Source: Ariolimax columbianus (lineage: Eukaryota > Mollusca > Gastropoda > Stylommatophora > Arionidae). Taken from it: a DNA stretch of 64,000 bases. Shown here piece by piece: positions 11,460-23,639 of this stretch. The translations under genes and the position numbers were made by a program. Location: the NCBI GenBank assembly GCA_036924085.1, contig JAVGWX010000002.1, positions 91,792,371 through 91,856,370 on the forward strand. The letters run 5' to 3'. Within the stretch, counting starts at the first letter, position 1. The number at the start of each line of letters is the position of its first letter. The notes below the pieces were generated by a model. That model was not told the origin of the DNA, did not search any database, and saw nothing but the letters and a program-made list of their open reading frames with translations.

Positions 11460-11999
11460 AATTTTTCTTATTTGGCTCTTATTTATTTCTTATTTGGCTC
11501 TTATTTATCTCTCATGCTTGTTACTTAGGTCCTTCCTTCTTTTATCTGGCTAACTCTTTTTCCTTCGATTTTCTCTTCCCTCCTACTTTCTCTACTCGCA
11601 CTGTCTCTCTTTTTTTTGGTCTCTTTATTTCTAATATTTTCTTTCTTTCTTTCTCTGTCTCCCTGACTATTATCGTCTCCTTCGATCTTTTATCTTTCTT
11701 CCGATCACTTCCTCCCTTCCACATCTCTCTCCTTTTACCTTCTGTCCTTGTACACACATGGAACATATTTCATACCCATATGGGCTCTATTTTCTCTCTT
11801 ACATTCTCTCTTTCTGTTCTTCTTTCTTCCTTTTTCTTTCTTTCTTACTTTCTCTTTTCCACCTTTTTTCTCTACTTCTTTATCTTACTCTCCTTCCCTA
11901 TCTTTTTCCGACATTCAGGTCATTGATCCTATTTCCTAGAAAAAACAAACAAACCCACAAACAATTTCTCTTTCTCTCTCTTTTTGCCCCCCCCCCTCG

Positions 12000-12042
<43 letters not shown>

Positions 12043-12050
12043 TCTTAGTT
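11460..12050 (+). repeat. Polypyrimidine tract
   Basis: About 590 bp of C/T-rich sequence on the plus strand, including two copies of a TTATTTGGCTCTTATTTAT block (11468-11505), a poly-C run (11987-11996) and a (CT)n run (12005-12035). Lys/Arg/Glu-rich frames on the minus strand are artefacts of composition. Confidence 0.85.
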
Positions 12051-12542
12051 ACCTCGCCGTTATAAATACACATGCATTAAAACAAAACCAACTAATAAGG
12101 ATTAAAGAGTAAGACAACTAGATGAAATATATAAATACGTAGATATCAATGTATCAAAAACAAGAAATTGGAAACGTCCCAAGTTTTGGGACTCGATCAA
12201 GGCTCTATTATAATCATAAATAGACTCAAAAATAAATCATGAGATTACTGGTTATGGTAATACAAAGGTTAAATAACAAAAGAAACGCACGAATGAACAC
12301 GAACAATAAAAAACAGCAATTCTGGGAACATGCATTTCTCTTTTACAAAGTTCATAGACCATCACATTCATTGACGAACACATTGACATGATAATGCTCA
12401 GGAAACCATGGACAGCAAAAAAAAGACCTTCTAAAAGAGCCATGGGTTATATATATATATATATATTTATTTATTTATATATAGCCGAGAATGAAACGGA
12501 CTTGCAGGACAAGGAAAATGAGATAGTTTAGCAAAGGGACAA
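12051..12542. other. AT-rich, no gene; short TA/TTTA run
   Basis: A (TA)n and TTTA run lies at about 12449-12482. Nothing coding recognised. Confidence 0.45.
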
Positions 12543-14850
12543 TAAAGGCCTCAGTTTAAATAAAGAGTAATCGCAGGTGATGGTAATGACTAAAATACCG
12601 GCCTCTCCAAAATGCTGCGTCAAAGCAAAAGGAACATAATTGAGACAAGTTAACACGTTTAAATACCTGGGCACATACATAACATCAGATCGAAGATGCA
12701 ATTACGAAATAAAATGCAGAATAGCCCAAGAAAAAACGTTCTTCCACACCATGATTGGAATTATGTGCAACAAAGCCCTGTCGCTGGAACTCAAAAAGAG
12801 AGTCTTTGGATGCCACATGGAACCAGTACTGATATATGACCGTGAATCATGGACAACCAGTAAGCAAACCCATAGATCGTTGGACGCAGCGGAGATGTGG
12901 TTTTATAAAAGAATGCTGCGGATCCCATGGACTGCAAGGAATACTGTCGATACAGTACTCGAGGAGGCACAACCAGTACTCGAGGAGGCACAACCAGTAC
13001 TCGAGGAGGCACAACCAGTACTCGAGGAGGCACAACCAGTACTCGAGGAGGCACAACCAGTACTCAAGGAGGCACAACCAGTACTCGAGGAGGCACAACC
13101 AGTACTCAAGGAGGCCCAACCAGTACTCGAGGAGGCACAACCAGTACTCGAGAAGGCACAACCAGTACTCGAGGAGGCACAACCAGTACTCGAGGAGGCA
13201 CAACCAGTACTCGAGGAGGCACAACCAGTACTCAGGGAGGCACAACCAGTACTCGAGGAGGCACAGCCAGTACTCGAGGAGGCACAACCAGTACTCGAGG
13301 AGGCACAACCAGTACTCAAGGAGGCACAACCAGTACTCGAGGAGGCACAACCAGTACTCAAGGAGGCCCAACCAGTACTCGAGGAGGCACAACCAGTACT
13401 CGAGGAGGCACAACCAGTACTCGAGGAGGCACAACCAGTACTCGAGGAGGCACAACCAGTACTCGAGGAGGCACAACCAGTACTCAGGGAGGCACAACCA
13501 GTACTCGAGGAGGCACAACCAGTACTCGAGGAGGCACAACCAGTACTCAAGGAGGCACAACCAGTACTCGAGGAGGCACAACCAGTACTCAAGGAGGCCC
13601 AACCAGTACTCGAGGAGGCACAACCAGTACCCGAGGAGGCACAACCAGTACTCGAGGAGGCACAACCAGTACTCGAAGAGGCACAACCAGTACTCAGGGA
13701 GGCACAACCAGTACTCGAGGAGGCACAACCAGTACTCGAGGAGGCACAACCAGTACTCGAGGAGGCACAACCAGTACTCGAGGAGGCACAACCAGTACTC
13801 AGGGAGGCACAACCAGTACTCGAGGAGGCACAACCAGTACTCAAGGAGGCACAACCAGTACTCGAGGAGGCACAACCAGTACTCAAGGAGGCCCAACCAG
13901 TACTCGAGGAGGCACAACCAGTACTCGAGGAGGCACAACCAGTACTCGAGGAGGCACAACCAGTACTCGAGGAGGCACAACCAGTACTCGAGGAGGCACA
14001 ACCAGTACTCAGGGAGGCACAAGCAGTACTCGAGGAGGCACAACCAGTACTCGAGGAGGCACAACCAGTACTCGAGGAGGCACAACCAGTACTCGAGGAG
14101 GCACAACCAGTACTCAAGGAGGCACAACCAGTACTCGAGGAGGCACAACCAGTACTCAAGGAGGCCCAACCAGTACTCGAGGAGGCACAACCAGTACTCG
14201 AGGAGGCACAACCAGTACTCGAGGAGGCACAACCAGTACTCGAGGAGGCACAACCAGTACTCGAGGAGGCACAACCCGTACTCGAGGAGGCACAAACCAG
14301 TACAGGAGGAGGCACAACCAGTACTCGAGGAAGCACAACCAGTACTCGAGGAGGCACAATCAGTTCTCGAAAAGGCACAACCAGTACTCGAGGAGGCACA
14401 AACCAGTACTCGAGGAGTCACAAACCAGTACTCGAGGAGGCACAACCAGTACTCGAGGAGGCACAACCAGTACTCGAGGAGGCACAACGTGTACTCGAGG
14501 AAGCACAACCAGTACTCGAGGAGGCACAACCAGTACTCGAGGAGGCACAATCACAAAACAACTTCTTGCAAGGATCAGATTAAGGCATTCGTCATTTTTC
14601 TCGCATGTTATGAGAAGAAGCGGGTTGGAGCAGTGACAACGGGAAAGATAGTAAGAAAGAGAAACACAGGAAGGCCCGAGAAAGAAGATGTTGGACAGCC
14701 TGAGAGAATGGTACAGACGACAATCAACAACAGAGGTGGCAAACGACACAAGTGATAGAAGGAGATATAGGATCGTGATCGCCAGCGCCAACCGGCAGGG
14801 CACGTAATGATGCTGAGGATGATGATGATGATGATGATGATGATAGATAC
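12543..14850 (+). mobile_element. LINE 3' portion carrying a 21-bp coding-derived array
   Basis: Before the array, after one stop, the frame reads GLSLNKE, SQVMVMTK, QVNTFKYLGTYITSD, EPVLIYDRESWTTSKQ and EMWFYKRMLRIPWTARNTVD, the RT thumb and C-terminal blocks of an RTE/Jockey-like LINE. Such proteins usually continue with a segment like VLEEA followed by LLARIRLRQLRFFGHVMRR. Here VLEEAQP is repeated about 76 times, and then LLARIRLRHSSFFSHVMRR, GKIVRKRNTGRPEKED and RIVIASANRQGT follow across frame changes. The element ends in an (ATG)n tail at 14818-14842. The open frame at 12640-14583 (647 codons) is a remnant plus repeat, not a functional protein. Confidence 0.8.
12953..14551 (+). repeat. 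21-bp minisatellite, about 76 copies, with higher-order structure
   Basis: Unit CAGTACTCGAGGAGGCACAA plus C, 21 bp, so five of six frames remain open. Variant units (CTCAAGG, CTCAGGG, GGCCCAACC) recur: GAGGCCCAAC begins at 13111, 13363, 13594, 13888 and 14161, spacings of 252, 231, 294 and 273 bp, that is 12, 11, 14 and 13 units. This indicates repeated block duplication. The 3' edge (14280-14550) is more degenerate. Confidence 0.95.
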
Positions 14851-14949
14851 ACATTGGCTGTTAAACGGCGTAACGTTTAGGATCGAAAACTAAACTGCCT
14901 TGATCACATCTAACGTCACAAAGAGACGGACGATGGAGTTCAGTGTTTA

Positions 14950-15235
14950 ATCCGACAGCAGCCAGCGATCCGTAGCTGGCTGCCTGTATTTAGGATCAGT
15001 GAACAAGGTCTGACCGTGACCCTACACCGCCTCCAAGCGGTGCCCTGGAAACAGGCTGCACTATGGCACTTCTGGCTACGATACTAGGTATCACAGTGGG
15101 GTGCCAATCCTGCCACCTACAAAACCAGCTCATGTGTTGTTCGGAAAACGCAGATATCGCAGCTTCGCTGTAAACTGCGATCCAACGTCGCAGGGCCCAT
15201 TGCAGGACAAATGTCGAACAATTAGACCATCGTAT
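14950..15235 (+). mobile_element. SINE-like family A copy
   Basis: Shows CAGCAGCCAGCGATCCGTAG, the TCAGTGAACAAGGTCTGACC block, ACCGCCTCCAAGCGGTGCCC and a CGCAGATATCGCAGCTTCGC block. The GAA tail is not seen; the 3' end is unclear. Confidence 0.55.
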
Positions 15236-15514
15236 TATTTGAGAGCGAGATACCAAGAAGACGACTTTTCTGAAGAGCTTTCTAAGACAAAACATTATCA
15301 AGACGGGCGAAGACAAGCTACGAAGCGATGGCTAACCGCAGCAGCGTTACAATGACTAGCAATGCTGCGAGAGTATTTACGTTCCCCACCTAGTTGCAAG
15401 GAGTTGCTGCCATATCCGTTCATTCAGCTTAACGTTTCATCCGCATAGTTCTTCCGAGTCCAATTTTTGCATACTTTGGTAGACAAGCTCTAGTTTACAT
15501 GATAATGAGTGCCG

Positions 15515-15580
15515 AGCGCGCGCGTGTGTGCGTGTGCGTGCGTGCGTGCGTCCGCGCGTGTGTGCGTGCGTGCGGGCGTG

Positions 15581-15619
<39 letters not shown>

Positions 15620-15640
15620 ATGCATCTTTCTTTTGCCTTC
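15515..15640 (+). repeat. GT/GTGC microsatellite with TATG end
   Basis: (GTGC)n, (GT)n, then (TATG)n at about 15601-15622. In minus orientation it sits just 3' of the LINE fragment at 15640-16640 and may descend from its simple-repeat tail. Confidence 0.8.
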
Positions 15641-16640
15641 TATCACCCAGGGGTGCAAAGGCCAAGCAGCTCTGTCACGTGCAATCTTTTCCACTTCCTT
15701 CCAGCTTGTTCCTGTTTTCTTTACTTCCGCCCCCTAGATCTCGTCTTTATATATTCCTTGGTCGCCTATGCCTCTCTTTCCCTGGGGGCTCCATGACAGA
15801 GATTGTTTTTTGATACTGGCTTTCTGTTTTCTTTAATGTATGACCCATCCATCTCCACTTTCTTCCTAAGATTTCGTGCTCCAATTTACCTTTTCCGCTC
15901 TCTCCCACAGTCTATCGTTTGTAACTATGTCAAACCATTTTATACCAATAATCTTTCTCAGGCGTCTGTTGACAAAACCCTGCAGTCTCCTGTCATTGCC
16001 ATTGGTCATCCTCTAGGGTTCTGCTCCTACAGTAAGATTGGCTTCACTTTTGAATTGAAAATCCTTATTTATGTCTTCCTTCTTATTTCCTTGGAGTTCC
16101 ATTTGGGTTTCAACACGCCGAATGCAACTCTTGCGTTTTGTATCGTTGTTTTTATATCCTCGTCTGTCCATCCTTCCTAGTTAATGATACTTCCTAGCTA
16201 TGTATATATCTCTACCTCTTCTAGTTGCGTTCCTGTCAGCCTTATTGGTTTTGTGTTTGCTGCATTGACTCTAATTATTTTGGTCTTTTCGTCATGATTC
16301 TTCAAACCAAATTGTATAGAGGTATAATCCAGTCTATCCAGTTTCCTTGCATTTGGCTTTGGCTGTGGGACAGAATGGCTATATCATCGGCAAAGTCCGG
16401 GTCATCCAGCTGTTTATTCAAGATCCACTGGATTCCATTTCTCTCAATTGTTGTTACTTTCATAATCCAGTCCCCTTCCAGGATGAACAATAAATGCGAC
16501 AGTATATAACCCTGTCGTACTCCTGATTTAATTTTGAATGGCTCTATGAGTTGTCCTTCGTGTATAACTCTACATTGCATACTTTCATACGTCTGTCTAA
16601 TTATGTTTGTATGCATGCATGCTCAGCATAATTGTGCGCC
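15640..16640 (-). mobile_element. RTE-like LINE fragment, RT palm to C-terminus
   Basis: The minus strand reads, 5' to 3': YESMQCRVIHEGQLIEPFKI, GVRQGYILSHLLFIL (RT motif B region), DFADDIAILSHSQSQMQ (motif C with FADD), LRKIIGIKWFDIVTND and SWSPQGKRGIGDQG. This order is that of RTE-type RT from the palm to the C-terminal tail. The open part is 16302-16616; further 3' the frame is broken by stops. 5'-truncated and dead. Confidence 0.8.
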
Positions 16641-17249
16641 CCGATGTTCTTGCACGTCTGCAAATTTCATTGTTTCTTTTGAGGTCGTCTTCTCTTTTAT
16701 CCTTGGATGTTTCCTTTGTGTACTTTCAACAGTAGACCTCCGCGTCTCAATTTTTTTGTCCAGCTCACACTTTCCTTCAAAAATATAGTTCTTATCAAAT
16801 GTATGTTATCATTTCTCATTTGATATCTCCTCTTAAAATTGACGATTTTTGACCGTCATCTCATTTTACAGGTTTAAACCGTCCAGTATAAGGATGGGGA
16901 TGAATGCATTCATTACAGCTCTGAGACGTGTTCTCTGAGACGTATACTATGGGACGTATACTATGGGACGTTTATAGTAGATGCAGTTATTATGTCAGAC
17001 TTCGAATCAATTACAGCTCTGAGACGTGTTCTCTGGGACGTTTATAGCAGATGCAGTTATTGTGTCAGACTTCGAATCTTTACACGAGAACGTTTAAAAT
17101 AGCTAGGTACGGCATGAATGAATGTCCTCTAAACTATTATAAAGACGTTGAGTTAAGGGAGTTATCATTTAAAGACACAACAGACTAGTCACATGTTGTC
17201 TGCACACTCCATTTAAAGCATGTTCATAGAAACTTCTATACCCAAAAGG
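16641..17249. other. No gene; about 95-bp direct duplication
   Basis: ATTACAGCTCTGAGACGTGT and the downstream block up to GTCAGACTTCGAATC occur twice (from about 16913 and 17010), with small extra GGGACGTATACTAT repeats in the first. Nothing else recognised. Confidence 0.55.
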
Positions 17250-17735
17250 ATAGACTTAGTCTTAGTCGACTGGGTGGGGGTCCCTGTCCAGGTCCCAGCT
17301 CTAGCGTGAGCTGGAAGTAGCCGGGATGAGGATTTCCTGCTCAGCTGGCTAGGCTCGAGCAGCTTATTACTCCGATGTGTTGGGACAAGTGCCGCAGTGG
17401 GTGGTTAACCGATGTACGAGTGCATCTTACTAGACTTAAGTACTAGAGCAAAGTAAATCCGCAGCCTGTTTGGTACCCATCTATGCTGCTCTTAACAAAC
17501 CACCTAGCCATGGAGGGTGTTATGCCATGTCACACAGCTAGTCGACTCTTACGACATGCTCTCTGCGTGGCAGTGGTGATAATCTTGTCTTTATCATACA
17601 CAACGACCACGGCAGACCACTCAGGTTCGAAGTGTAGCAGGTAGGTGAAGTAATCTCCCCTGTTGACATTAACCGCTTTTCTCGAACATACCCTGTGAAT
17701 ATCCGTTTCATGGACCATATTTTTTCCAGATAGCA
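17250..17735 (+). repeat. Dispersed repeat family C, copy 1
   Basis: Shares blocks in the same order with 37440-38195: TAGTCTTAGTCGACTGGGTG, GGTCCCAGCTCTAGCGTGAG, GGTTAACCGATGTACGAGT, CTCTTAACAAACCACCTAGC and TTATGCCATGTCACAC. About 480 bp, no coding capacity and no recognised class; ends are not sharply defined. Confidence 0.65.
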
Positions 17736-17945
17736 GCGATCTTGTACAGATGTACTAGCAATTCTAAATACATATTACATATATCAAAGAAAACCAACCC
17801 ACAAAGAAAAATATTACACGCATAGAAAGATGCCATAAGTGTCATTAGTATTCATATTATAAAACAAGATGCAAATTACAGACGTTGCACAGAATAGTTA
17901 TGTAAGTCAACTAACAGATTCCCGTGTTCAGCCTTCCCGACACTC

Positions 17946-19143
17946 TTCTTCTTCTTCTTCTGCGTACACAGTCAGACAGTAACCATTATTTTTTCGAGAA
18001 AAGCGGCGGTCATCCTGAGACTCTCGCCACTACCATAGAGCTTGTCTTGCAGTTCCACTGGCAATGGCCACATCTGCTCTCTCTGATCCTCGTATGTAGG
18101 GCAGTTCTGCAGCAGATGTTCAGTGGTCATTTTACCAGTACCGCACGGGCATTCGTCGGTACACCCTATCTTCAATTTGTTGAATAGGTGGTACCTCAGT
18201 CTGTTGTGGCCAGTGCGAAGTCTGAAGACAACGACCTGCTCTCTTCGGTTCAACTGGTAATAGGCATCGTTTTTGGTGTAACTAGTATGTTCGGTTTCCC
18301 ATTTGGTCATGTACCTGGCTTTGATAAGCCGTTTTGACTCTTCGTACGTCATACTGGTATCTGTTTGTGGTAGCCTTGCACCTTCTTTTGCCAGTCTGTC
18401 TGCCTCCTCGTTGCCTTGGATGTTGCAGTGTGACGGAATCCACTGTACCACTACCCTTTTTGGTGCGGACTGCTAGCACAGTTTGCATAGTGCTGCTCTT
18501 AAGTCATTAAGCTCAGTGTTTTTCTTGCTTTTTAGCGCTGTGACTACGGCGAGAGCATCTGTCAGCAGGACTATATGGCTCTCATTTTCACTGTGTGTTA
18601 CCATTTCTTCCACTGCCGCCCTCAGTGCCTCTGCCTCCGCTCTGAAATTGCTTGTGTACTTACCAGTAGCGAATGACAGAGTTATTTTTCTGCCATTTGG
18701 TAGGTTCAGGAATGCTCCTGCCCCTCCGTTCTGTGTAGTGTTTGTTACAGAACCGTCGGTGTATGCATGGGTCCAGTCCATGCTTGGGTAGCTTTTCGTT
18801 ATGAAGCTTAGGGTAGTGTCTCTCCTTTCTTTTTCAGTCTGGCAGTTTTTGTTTGCAATACCTGGTATATTTTCTACCACCTCTGGAAATATATCCTGCC
18901 TCCAAGTAGGTTTTCGTACATTAGTGATGGGTTTTGGTGTTGTTAGTGCGTTTATGGGATCTTCGTGCATCTTTGCTTTGGCTATTTCTGCAAAGTTTCT
19001 CCGCTTTAGTTTCCCAGTTCCCAAATTGTTTAGTCTCTGGTACATTGGGTGGTCCGTCAGTCTTCGGAGTTTCTCTGACTGCAGCTGGGCTCTGCAGTCT
19101 CTTCTGTCGGTCATGGATTGCAGTTTTGTAATCTTTTCAAGTT
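17946..19143 (-). mobile_element. 5'-truncated copy of the RNase H LINE, with target duplication
   Basis: The minus strand encodes the C-terminal portion of the same protein as the intact ORF at 55173-59081, starting near its residue 912 (LEKITKLQSMTDRRDCRAQ) and covering the RNase H domain (AYTDGSVTNTTQNGG, FRAEAEALRAAVEEM, LLTDALAVVTALK, HCNIQGNEEADRLAK) and the C-terminal DECPCGTGKMTTEHLLQNC segment. It is near-identical at the protein level. One nonsense change at about 18474 (CAG to TAG in LCKLCQQ) breaks the frame. A GAA tail (TTC on plus, 17945-17960) is flanked by TTCCCGACACTC at 17934-17945 and 19144-19155, a 12-bp target site duplication. Confidence 0.93.
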
Positions 19144-19179
19144 TTCCCGACACTCAAACACCTCCCTATCAACTCATCA

Positions 19180-20275
19180 ATCCATCCGTCTATTTCTTCA
19201 GTCTCTAAACCTGCCCTCACCCATCTCTTCAGCGCCCCTAAACCTGCCCTCACCCATCTCTTCAGCCCCTAAACCTATCACCCATCTCTTCAGCGCCCCT
19301 AAACCTGCCCTCACCCATCTCTTCAGCCCCTAAACCTATCACTCATCTCTTCAGCGCCCCTAAACCTGCCCTCACCCATCTCTTCAGCCCCTAAACCTGC
19401 TCTCACCCATCTCTTCAGCCCCTAAACCTATCACCCATCTCTTCAGCGCCCCTAAACCTGCCCTCACCCATCTCTTCAGCTCCTAAACCTACCCTCACCC
19501 ATCTCTTCAGCCCCTAAACCTGCTCTCACCCATCTCTTCAGCTCCTAAACCTACCCTCACCCATCTCTTCAGCTCCTAAACCTGCCCTCACCCATCTCTT
19601 CAGCCCCTAAACCTGCCCTAACCCATCTCTTCAGCCCCTAAACCTACACTCACCCATCTCTTCAGCCCCTAAACCTGCCCTCACCCATCTCTTCAGCTCC
19701 TAAACCTACCCTCATTCATCTCTTCAGCCCCTAAACCTGCCCTCATCCATCTCTTCAGCCCCTAAACCTGCTCTCACCCATCTCTCCAGCTCCTAAACCT
19801 ACCCTCATCCATCTCTTCAGCCCCTAAACCTGCCCTCATCCATCTCTTCAGCCCCTAAACCTGCTCTCACCCATCTCTTCAGCTCCTAAACCTACCCTCA
19901 CACCTCTCTTCAGCCCCTAAACCTGCCCTCATCCATCTCTTCAGCCCCTAAACCTGCCCTCACCCTTCTCTTCAGCCCCTAAACCTGCCCTCACCCATCT
20001 CTTCAGCGCCCCTAAACCTGCCCTCATCCATCTCTTCAGCCCCTAAACCTGCCCTCATCCATCTCTTCAGCCCCTAAACCTGCCCTCACCCATCTCTTCA
20101 GCCCCTAAACCTGCCCTCACCCATCTCTTCAGCGCCCCTAAACCTGCCCTCATCCATCTCTTCAGCCCCTAAACCTGCCCTCACCCATCTCTTCAGCCTC
20201 TAAACCTGCCCTCACCCATCTCTTCAGCCCCTAAACCTGCCTTCATCCATCTCTTGAGCGCTTAAACCTTTCCTA
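19180..20275 (+). repeat. 31-bp minisatellite, about 35 copies
   Basis: Unit CCCCTAAACCTGCCCTCACC plus CATCTCTTCAG, 31 bp, with a 33-bp variant beginning CGCCCC and short variants lacking the CTGCCCTC part. Strong strand asymmetry (C/T/A, almost no G). It abuts the truncated LINE, whose insertion site TTCCCGACACTC borders the array. Confidence 0.95.
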
Positions 20276-20939
20276 ACCAATCTCTTCCCCCTAGTCCGCC
20301 TATTTCTCGCCAATCTCCAGAGTCTTTGGTTCAGATCGCTGGACCAGTTATTTAAGATACAAGCAGTTTATCTTGCCAGTCATTGCTGGTAAACAATATT
20401 CTTCGTGCAACAATTTAATCACATACCCATAACTCGTTAAATGAACAATTTAGTGACTTGAAATAAATTGTCTAGACGTCGATCATAGAATGGTCTGTGA
20501 AATTGTCAACTGGATAGGTCATTCCGTTTTCAAATTTCGGCTATAGAGTGTGCAGTGACAATTTCAGCTCAATTTGTCGTTTCTTTCGCGAGCTCATTGC
20601 CTTCGGACAAATTCCCCCAAAATACTAATTTTAATAATATAATTAAGATAAGGATAAACGGCATCGTCTTAAAGATAAGGGAAACAAAAACTAAGAATAT
20701 AATTACTTTTACAGGGGCGTATTTCATCTACCTAAAGTCAGCCTCGACTGCAACGGGGTTTCCTATTTACTTAGCTAGCAATGATGGCAACAGAGTGTAC
20801 AATATGAACGGATATGAACAGTTTCAATTGATTACAAGAGCGACCGTCATTAAATAAATTGATAAACTGATCTAGGTGTATGCATTTTTAATTATGTTGC
20901 AGGCAGCTAAATAGGGTTGTGCATGTGGCTGTCTACCTT
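20276..20939. other. No recognisable gene
   Basis: A 100-codon open frame at 20555-20857 (starting MTISAQFVVSFASSLPSDKF) has no motif I know and is Asn/Ile-rich, as expected by chance in AT-rich DNA. Confidence 0.4.
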
Positions 20940-21690
20940 ATCATATATTAGCAGTATTTCCCAACATTTTAACACTCGCGGGCCGGTGAAAACAAGAAAT
21001 AATGTTCACAGACCGTTGAAAATAGTAAAAATATATTCCCGTACCGTTAAATGTAAGACAAATTGTTCGTGGACCGCTACAAATGGGAAAAATTGTTCGT
21101 GGACCGCTGCAAATGGGACAAATTGTTCGTGGACCGCTGCAAATGGGACAAATTGTTCGCGAACCGTTGAAAATAACAGAAATTGTGCGTGGACCGTTGA
21201 AAATAGGACAAATTGTTCGTGGACCGTTGCAAATAGGAAAAATATGTTCGCGTATCGTTGAAAATAGGACAAATTGTTCGTGGACCGTTGCAAATAGGAC
21301 AAATTGTTTGTGGACCGTTACAAATAGGATAAATTGTTCGTTGACGGTTGCAAATAGGACAAACTGTTCGTGGACCATTGCAAATAGGACAAATAGTTCG
21401 TGGACCCTTGCAAATAGAACACATTATTCGTGAACCGTTGCAAATAGGACAAATTGTTTGCGGGCCGTTGAAAATATCAAAAATTTTGCGCGGACCATTG
21501 AAAATAGGACAAATTGATCGTGGACCGTTGCAAATAGGACAAAATTGTTCGCGGACCGTTGAAAATGACAAAAATTGTGCACGAACCGTTGAACATAGGA
21601 AACATTGTTTGGGAACTGTTAAAAACAGAAAAAGCTGTTCGCGGACAAGTTAAAATAGGAAAAATTGTTCGCAGACACACCCAGATGGCG
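20940..21690 (+). repeat. 30-bp minisatellite, about 23 copies
   Basis: Unit GGACAAATTGTTCGTGGACC plus GTTGCAAATA, 30 bp, flanked by GCGGGCCGGTGAAAAC. Being 30 bp it stays open in several frames. A diverged second block of the same unit is at 22055-22260. Confidence 0.93.
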
Positions 21691-22054
21691 GGACGTTCAT
21701 AATAAGTTTTTCACCAACCCTCTTTAACGAACAATTTCAGACGCCAATTCATTGGAAAATGTGTTTTCTGGACGGAATGTATAGTCTAATGTAAGCCGGT
21801 ACCGTGCTCAAATGGCGAGGATGAAACTGTAACTGGCCTAGCCAGCCAACAGTAAATTGTATTTATTTTTCTTCAACGCTCATAGAATACAGAACAGACC
21901 TCGAGGTCCACACGTAAACTTATAATGGCAGGTAAAGTTAAGATTTGCACGGAGACATTAACTGCTACTGTACATGAGGCACACAGACGGGCTCGTTCTG
22001 CAGATCTCTTCATAAACTGACATACCCTGAAAGGTATAAAAGGGATAAGTGAAA

Positions 22055-22260
22055 AGAAAGACAGAAAGACTGTTGAAAATATGAAAATTGTTCACGGACC
22101 GTTGAAGACAGAAAAAATTGTTCACGCACCGATGAAAATAGGACAGATTGTTCGCTGACCGTCGAAAACAGAAAAAAATTTGAAAATATAAAAAAAATTG
22201 TTAACTGGCCGGTGAAAATAATATCATTTTTTGCGGACCGCTCTAGCAGAAAAAAGAATC
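22055..22260 (+). repeat. Diverged continuation of the 30-bp minisatellite
   Basis: GTTGAAAATATGAAAATTG, TTCACGGACCGTTGAAGAC and similar units, about 6 copies, followed by GCGGACCGCTCTAGCAGAA. A further GCGGACCGGCAGCGGTCC block at 22415-22440 suggests the array once extended to about 22445, split by AT-rich sequence. Confidence 0.8.
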
Positions 22261-22679
22261 CCAATTATGTATATAGTATTTTGTTTGTTAGCTGTTAAAG
22301 GTGATATTATAAAATAACAATTATATAGCCTTTTAAGATAAATAGAATTCTATCAGTAAATATTTAATTGGTTCAGCAGCAAGTTTCTTTATTGCGGAAA
22401 GGGAGGACATTTCTGCGGACCGGCAGCGGTCCACGGACCGGAGGTTGGGTGTGTCACCTTTACTAACGCAGTGAAGACTTTAGCACACGCTGCTGGTAAT
22501 TAAGGCAAACAGTATTCATCGCTCTCTATCCTGGCTGTAGTGATAAAGGAAACTTGATGATGATGGTGACTAGGGAAAAAAAAAGTAGAAAAGATAAATC
22601 CACGACAGCCCAAGTAGTAAAGAAGTGCCACATATCTACTATACAAGGAGAAACATGCAAGTGAGTTGCTTGCGTCATG

Positions 22680-23060
22680 GTCAGGACAAGATTTCATTTC
22701 TCGTCAAGGTCAGGTGAAAAATATTGACCAAAAGCCCACTGCACGACATGATTAGGTGAAACATACTGATCAAGACCTAAATTCACGTCAGGGTCAGGTG
22801 AAACATAATGATCAAGATCCCACTTCACGTCAGGATCAGGTGAAACACACTGATGATCAGGTGAAACATACTGATGATCAAGATCCCACTTCACGTAACG
22901 GTCAGATGCAAGACGCTAACCAAAACACCCACCGTAAGTTCCACAAATAGATCAAAGACACCTACCGTAAGTTCCACAAATAGATCAAAGACACCCACCG
23001 TAAGTTCCACAAATAGATCAAAGACACCCACCCACCTCACATCCATATCCTGAACCTGGA
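22680..23060 (+). repeat. Degenerate family B-type 5' repeats plus 33-bp triplication
   Basis: 22690-22910 holds repeats with GTCAGGTGAAACATACTGAT and CAAGATCCCACTTCACGTCA, related to the 37-bp unit upstream of family B bodies. 22920-23030 holds three 33-35 bp units with ACCGTAAGTTCCACAAATAG. CCCACCTCACATCCATATCC at 23030 looks like the start of a truncated family B body. Confidence 0.7.
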
Positions 23061-23548
23061 AACTACCTGAGCGCCAGCAACTTAACCATCAAAGTAGGCA
23101 ATGATTCTGTGATGGATGCAATGTTTAGCCAACCATTGCACTACAATCAGGAAAATTGAGGCTTACCTTTTTCTGTACGTTCATGAATGAAAGAAGAACA
23201 CCTACATGTTACCGAAGAAAGTGACCAAAAGTGAACAACACAGGTCAACGAGAACGTATATTGTTATGCATCTAGCAGAATCCAGGCGCCCGTCTTTCGG
23301 CCCAATGCCAAGTTATGGTTTCTGCATGTGTCTGTCAGTTGTTGTCTAAAGCCATAAATAACTAAAAGGCAAAGGCAAAGGCCGCCGTCCATCGTAGACG
23401 ATGATGGCATAATTAATTTTGCTAGCGCTATTTTTAGTAAGCATTAACTGCGCTACTTTTTATCCTGACTCTCTCGTCTCTTGCCGCCCGACCCCAATGG
23501 CAAGTCAAGGACAAGACGACTAGGGGGCGGCTACGAGATGCACATAAA

Positions 23549-23555
<7 letters not shown>
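23061..23555. other. No recognisable gene
   Basis: Unassigned; a GCCGCCGTCCATCGTAGACG block near 23380 may be from a decayed LINE but I cannot support it. Confidence 0.35.

Positions 23556-23620
<65 letters not shown>
23553..23620 (+). repeat. (TA)n microsatellite
   Basis: About 33 TA units ending in CACACACA. Confidence 0.97.
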
Positions 23621-23626
<6 letters not shown>

Positions 23627-23639
23627 GGAAGACTAAGCT

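Noticed and set aside
11542..12048. Lys/Glu/Arg-rich minus frame and Phe/Ser/Leu-rich plus frames
   Set aside because: Direct consequence of the polypyrimidine tract.
12640..14583. 647-codon open frame, and 639-, 569-, 567- and 498-codon frames overlapping it on both strands
   Set aside because: All arise because the repeat unit is 21 bp and has no stop in most frames; only the ends hold genuine LINE-derived codons.
20917..21680. Several 98-164 codon frames with Cys/Pro/Arg or Asn/Cys/Ser periodicity
   Set aside because: A 30-bp repeat keeps all frames open; no start, domain or composition argues for a protein.
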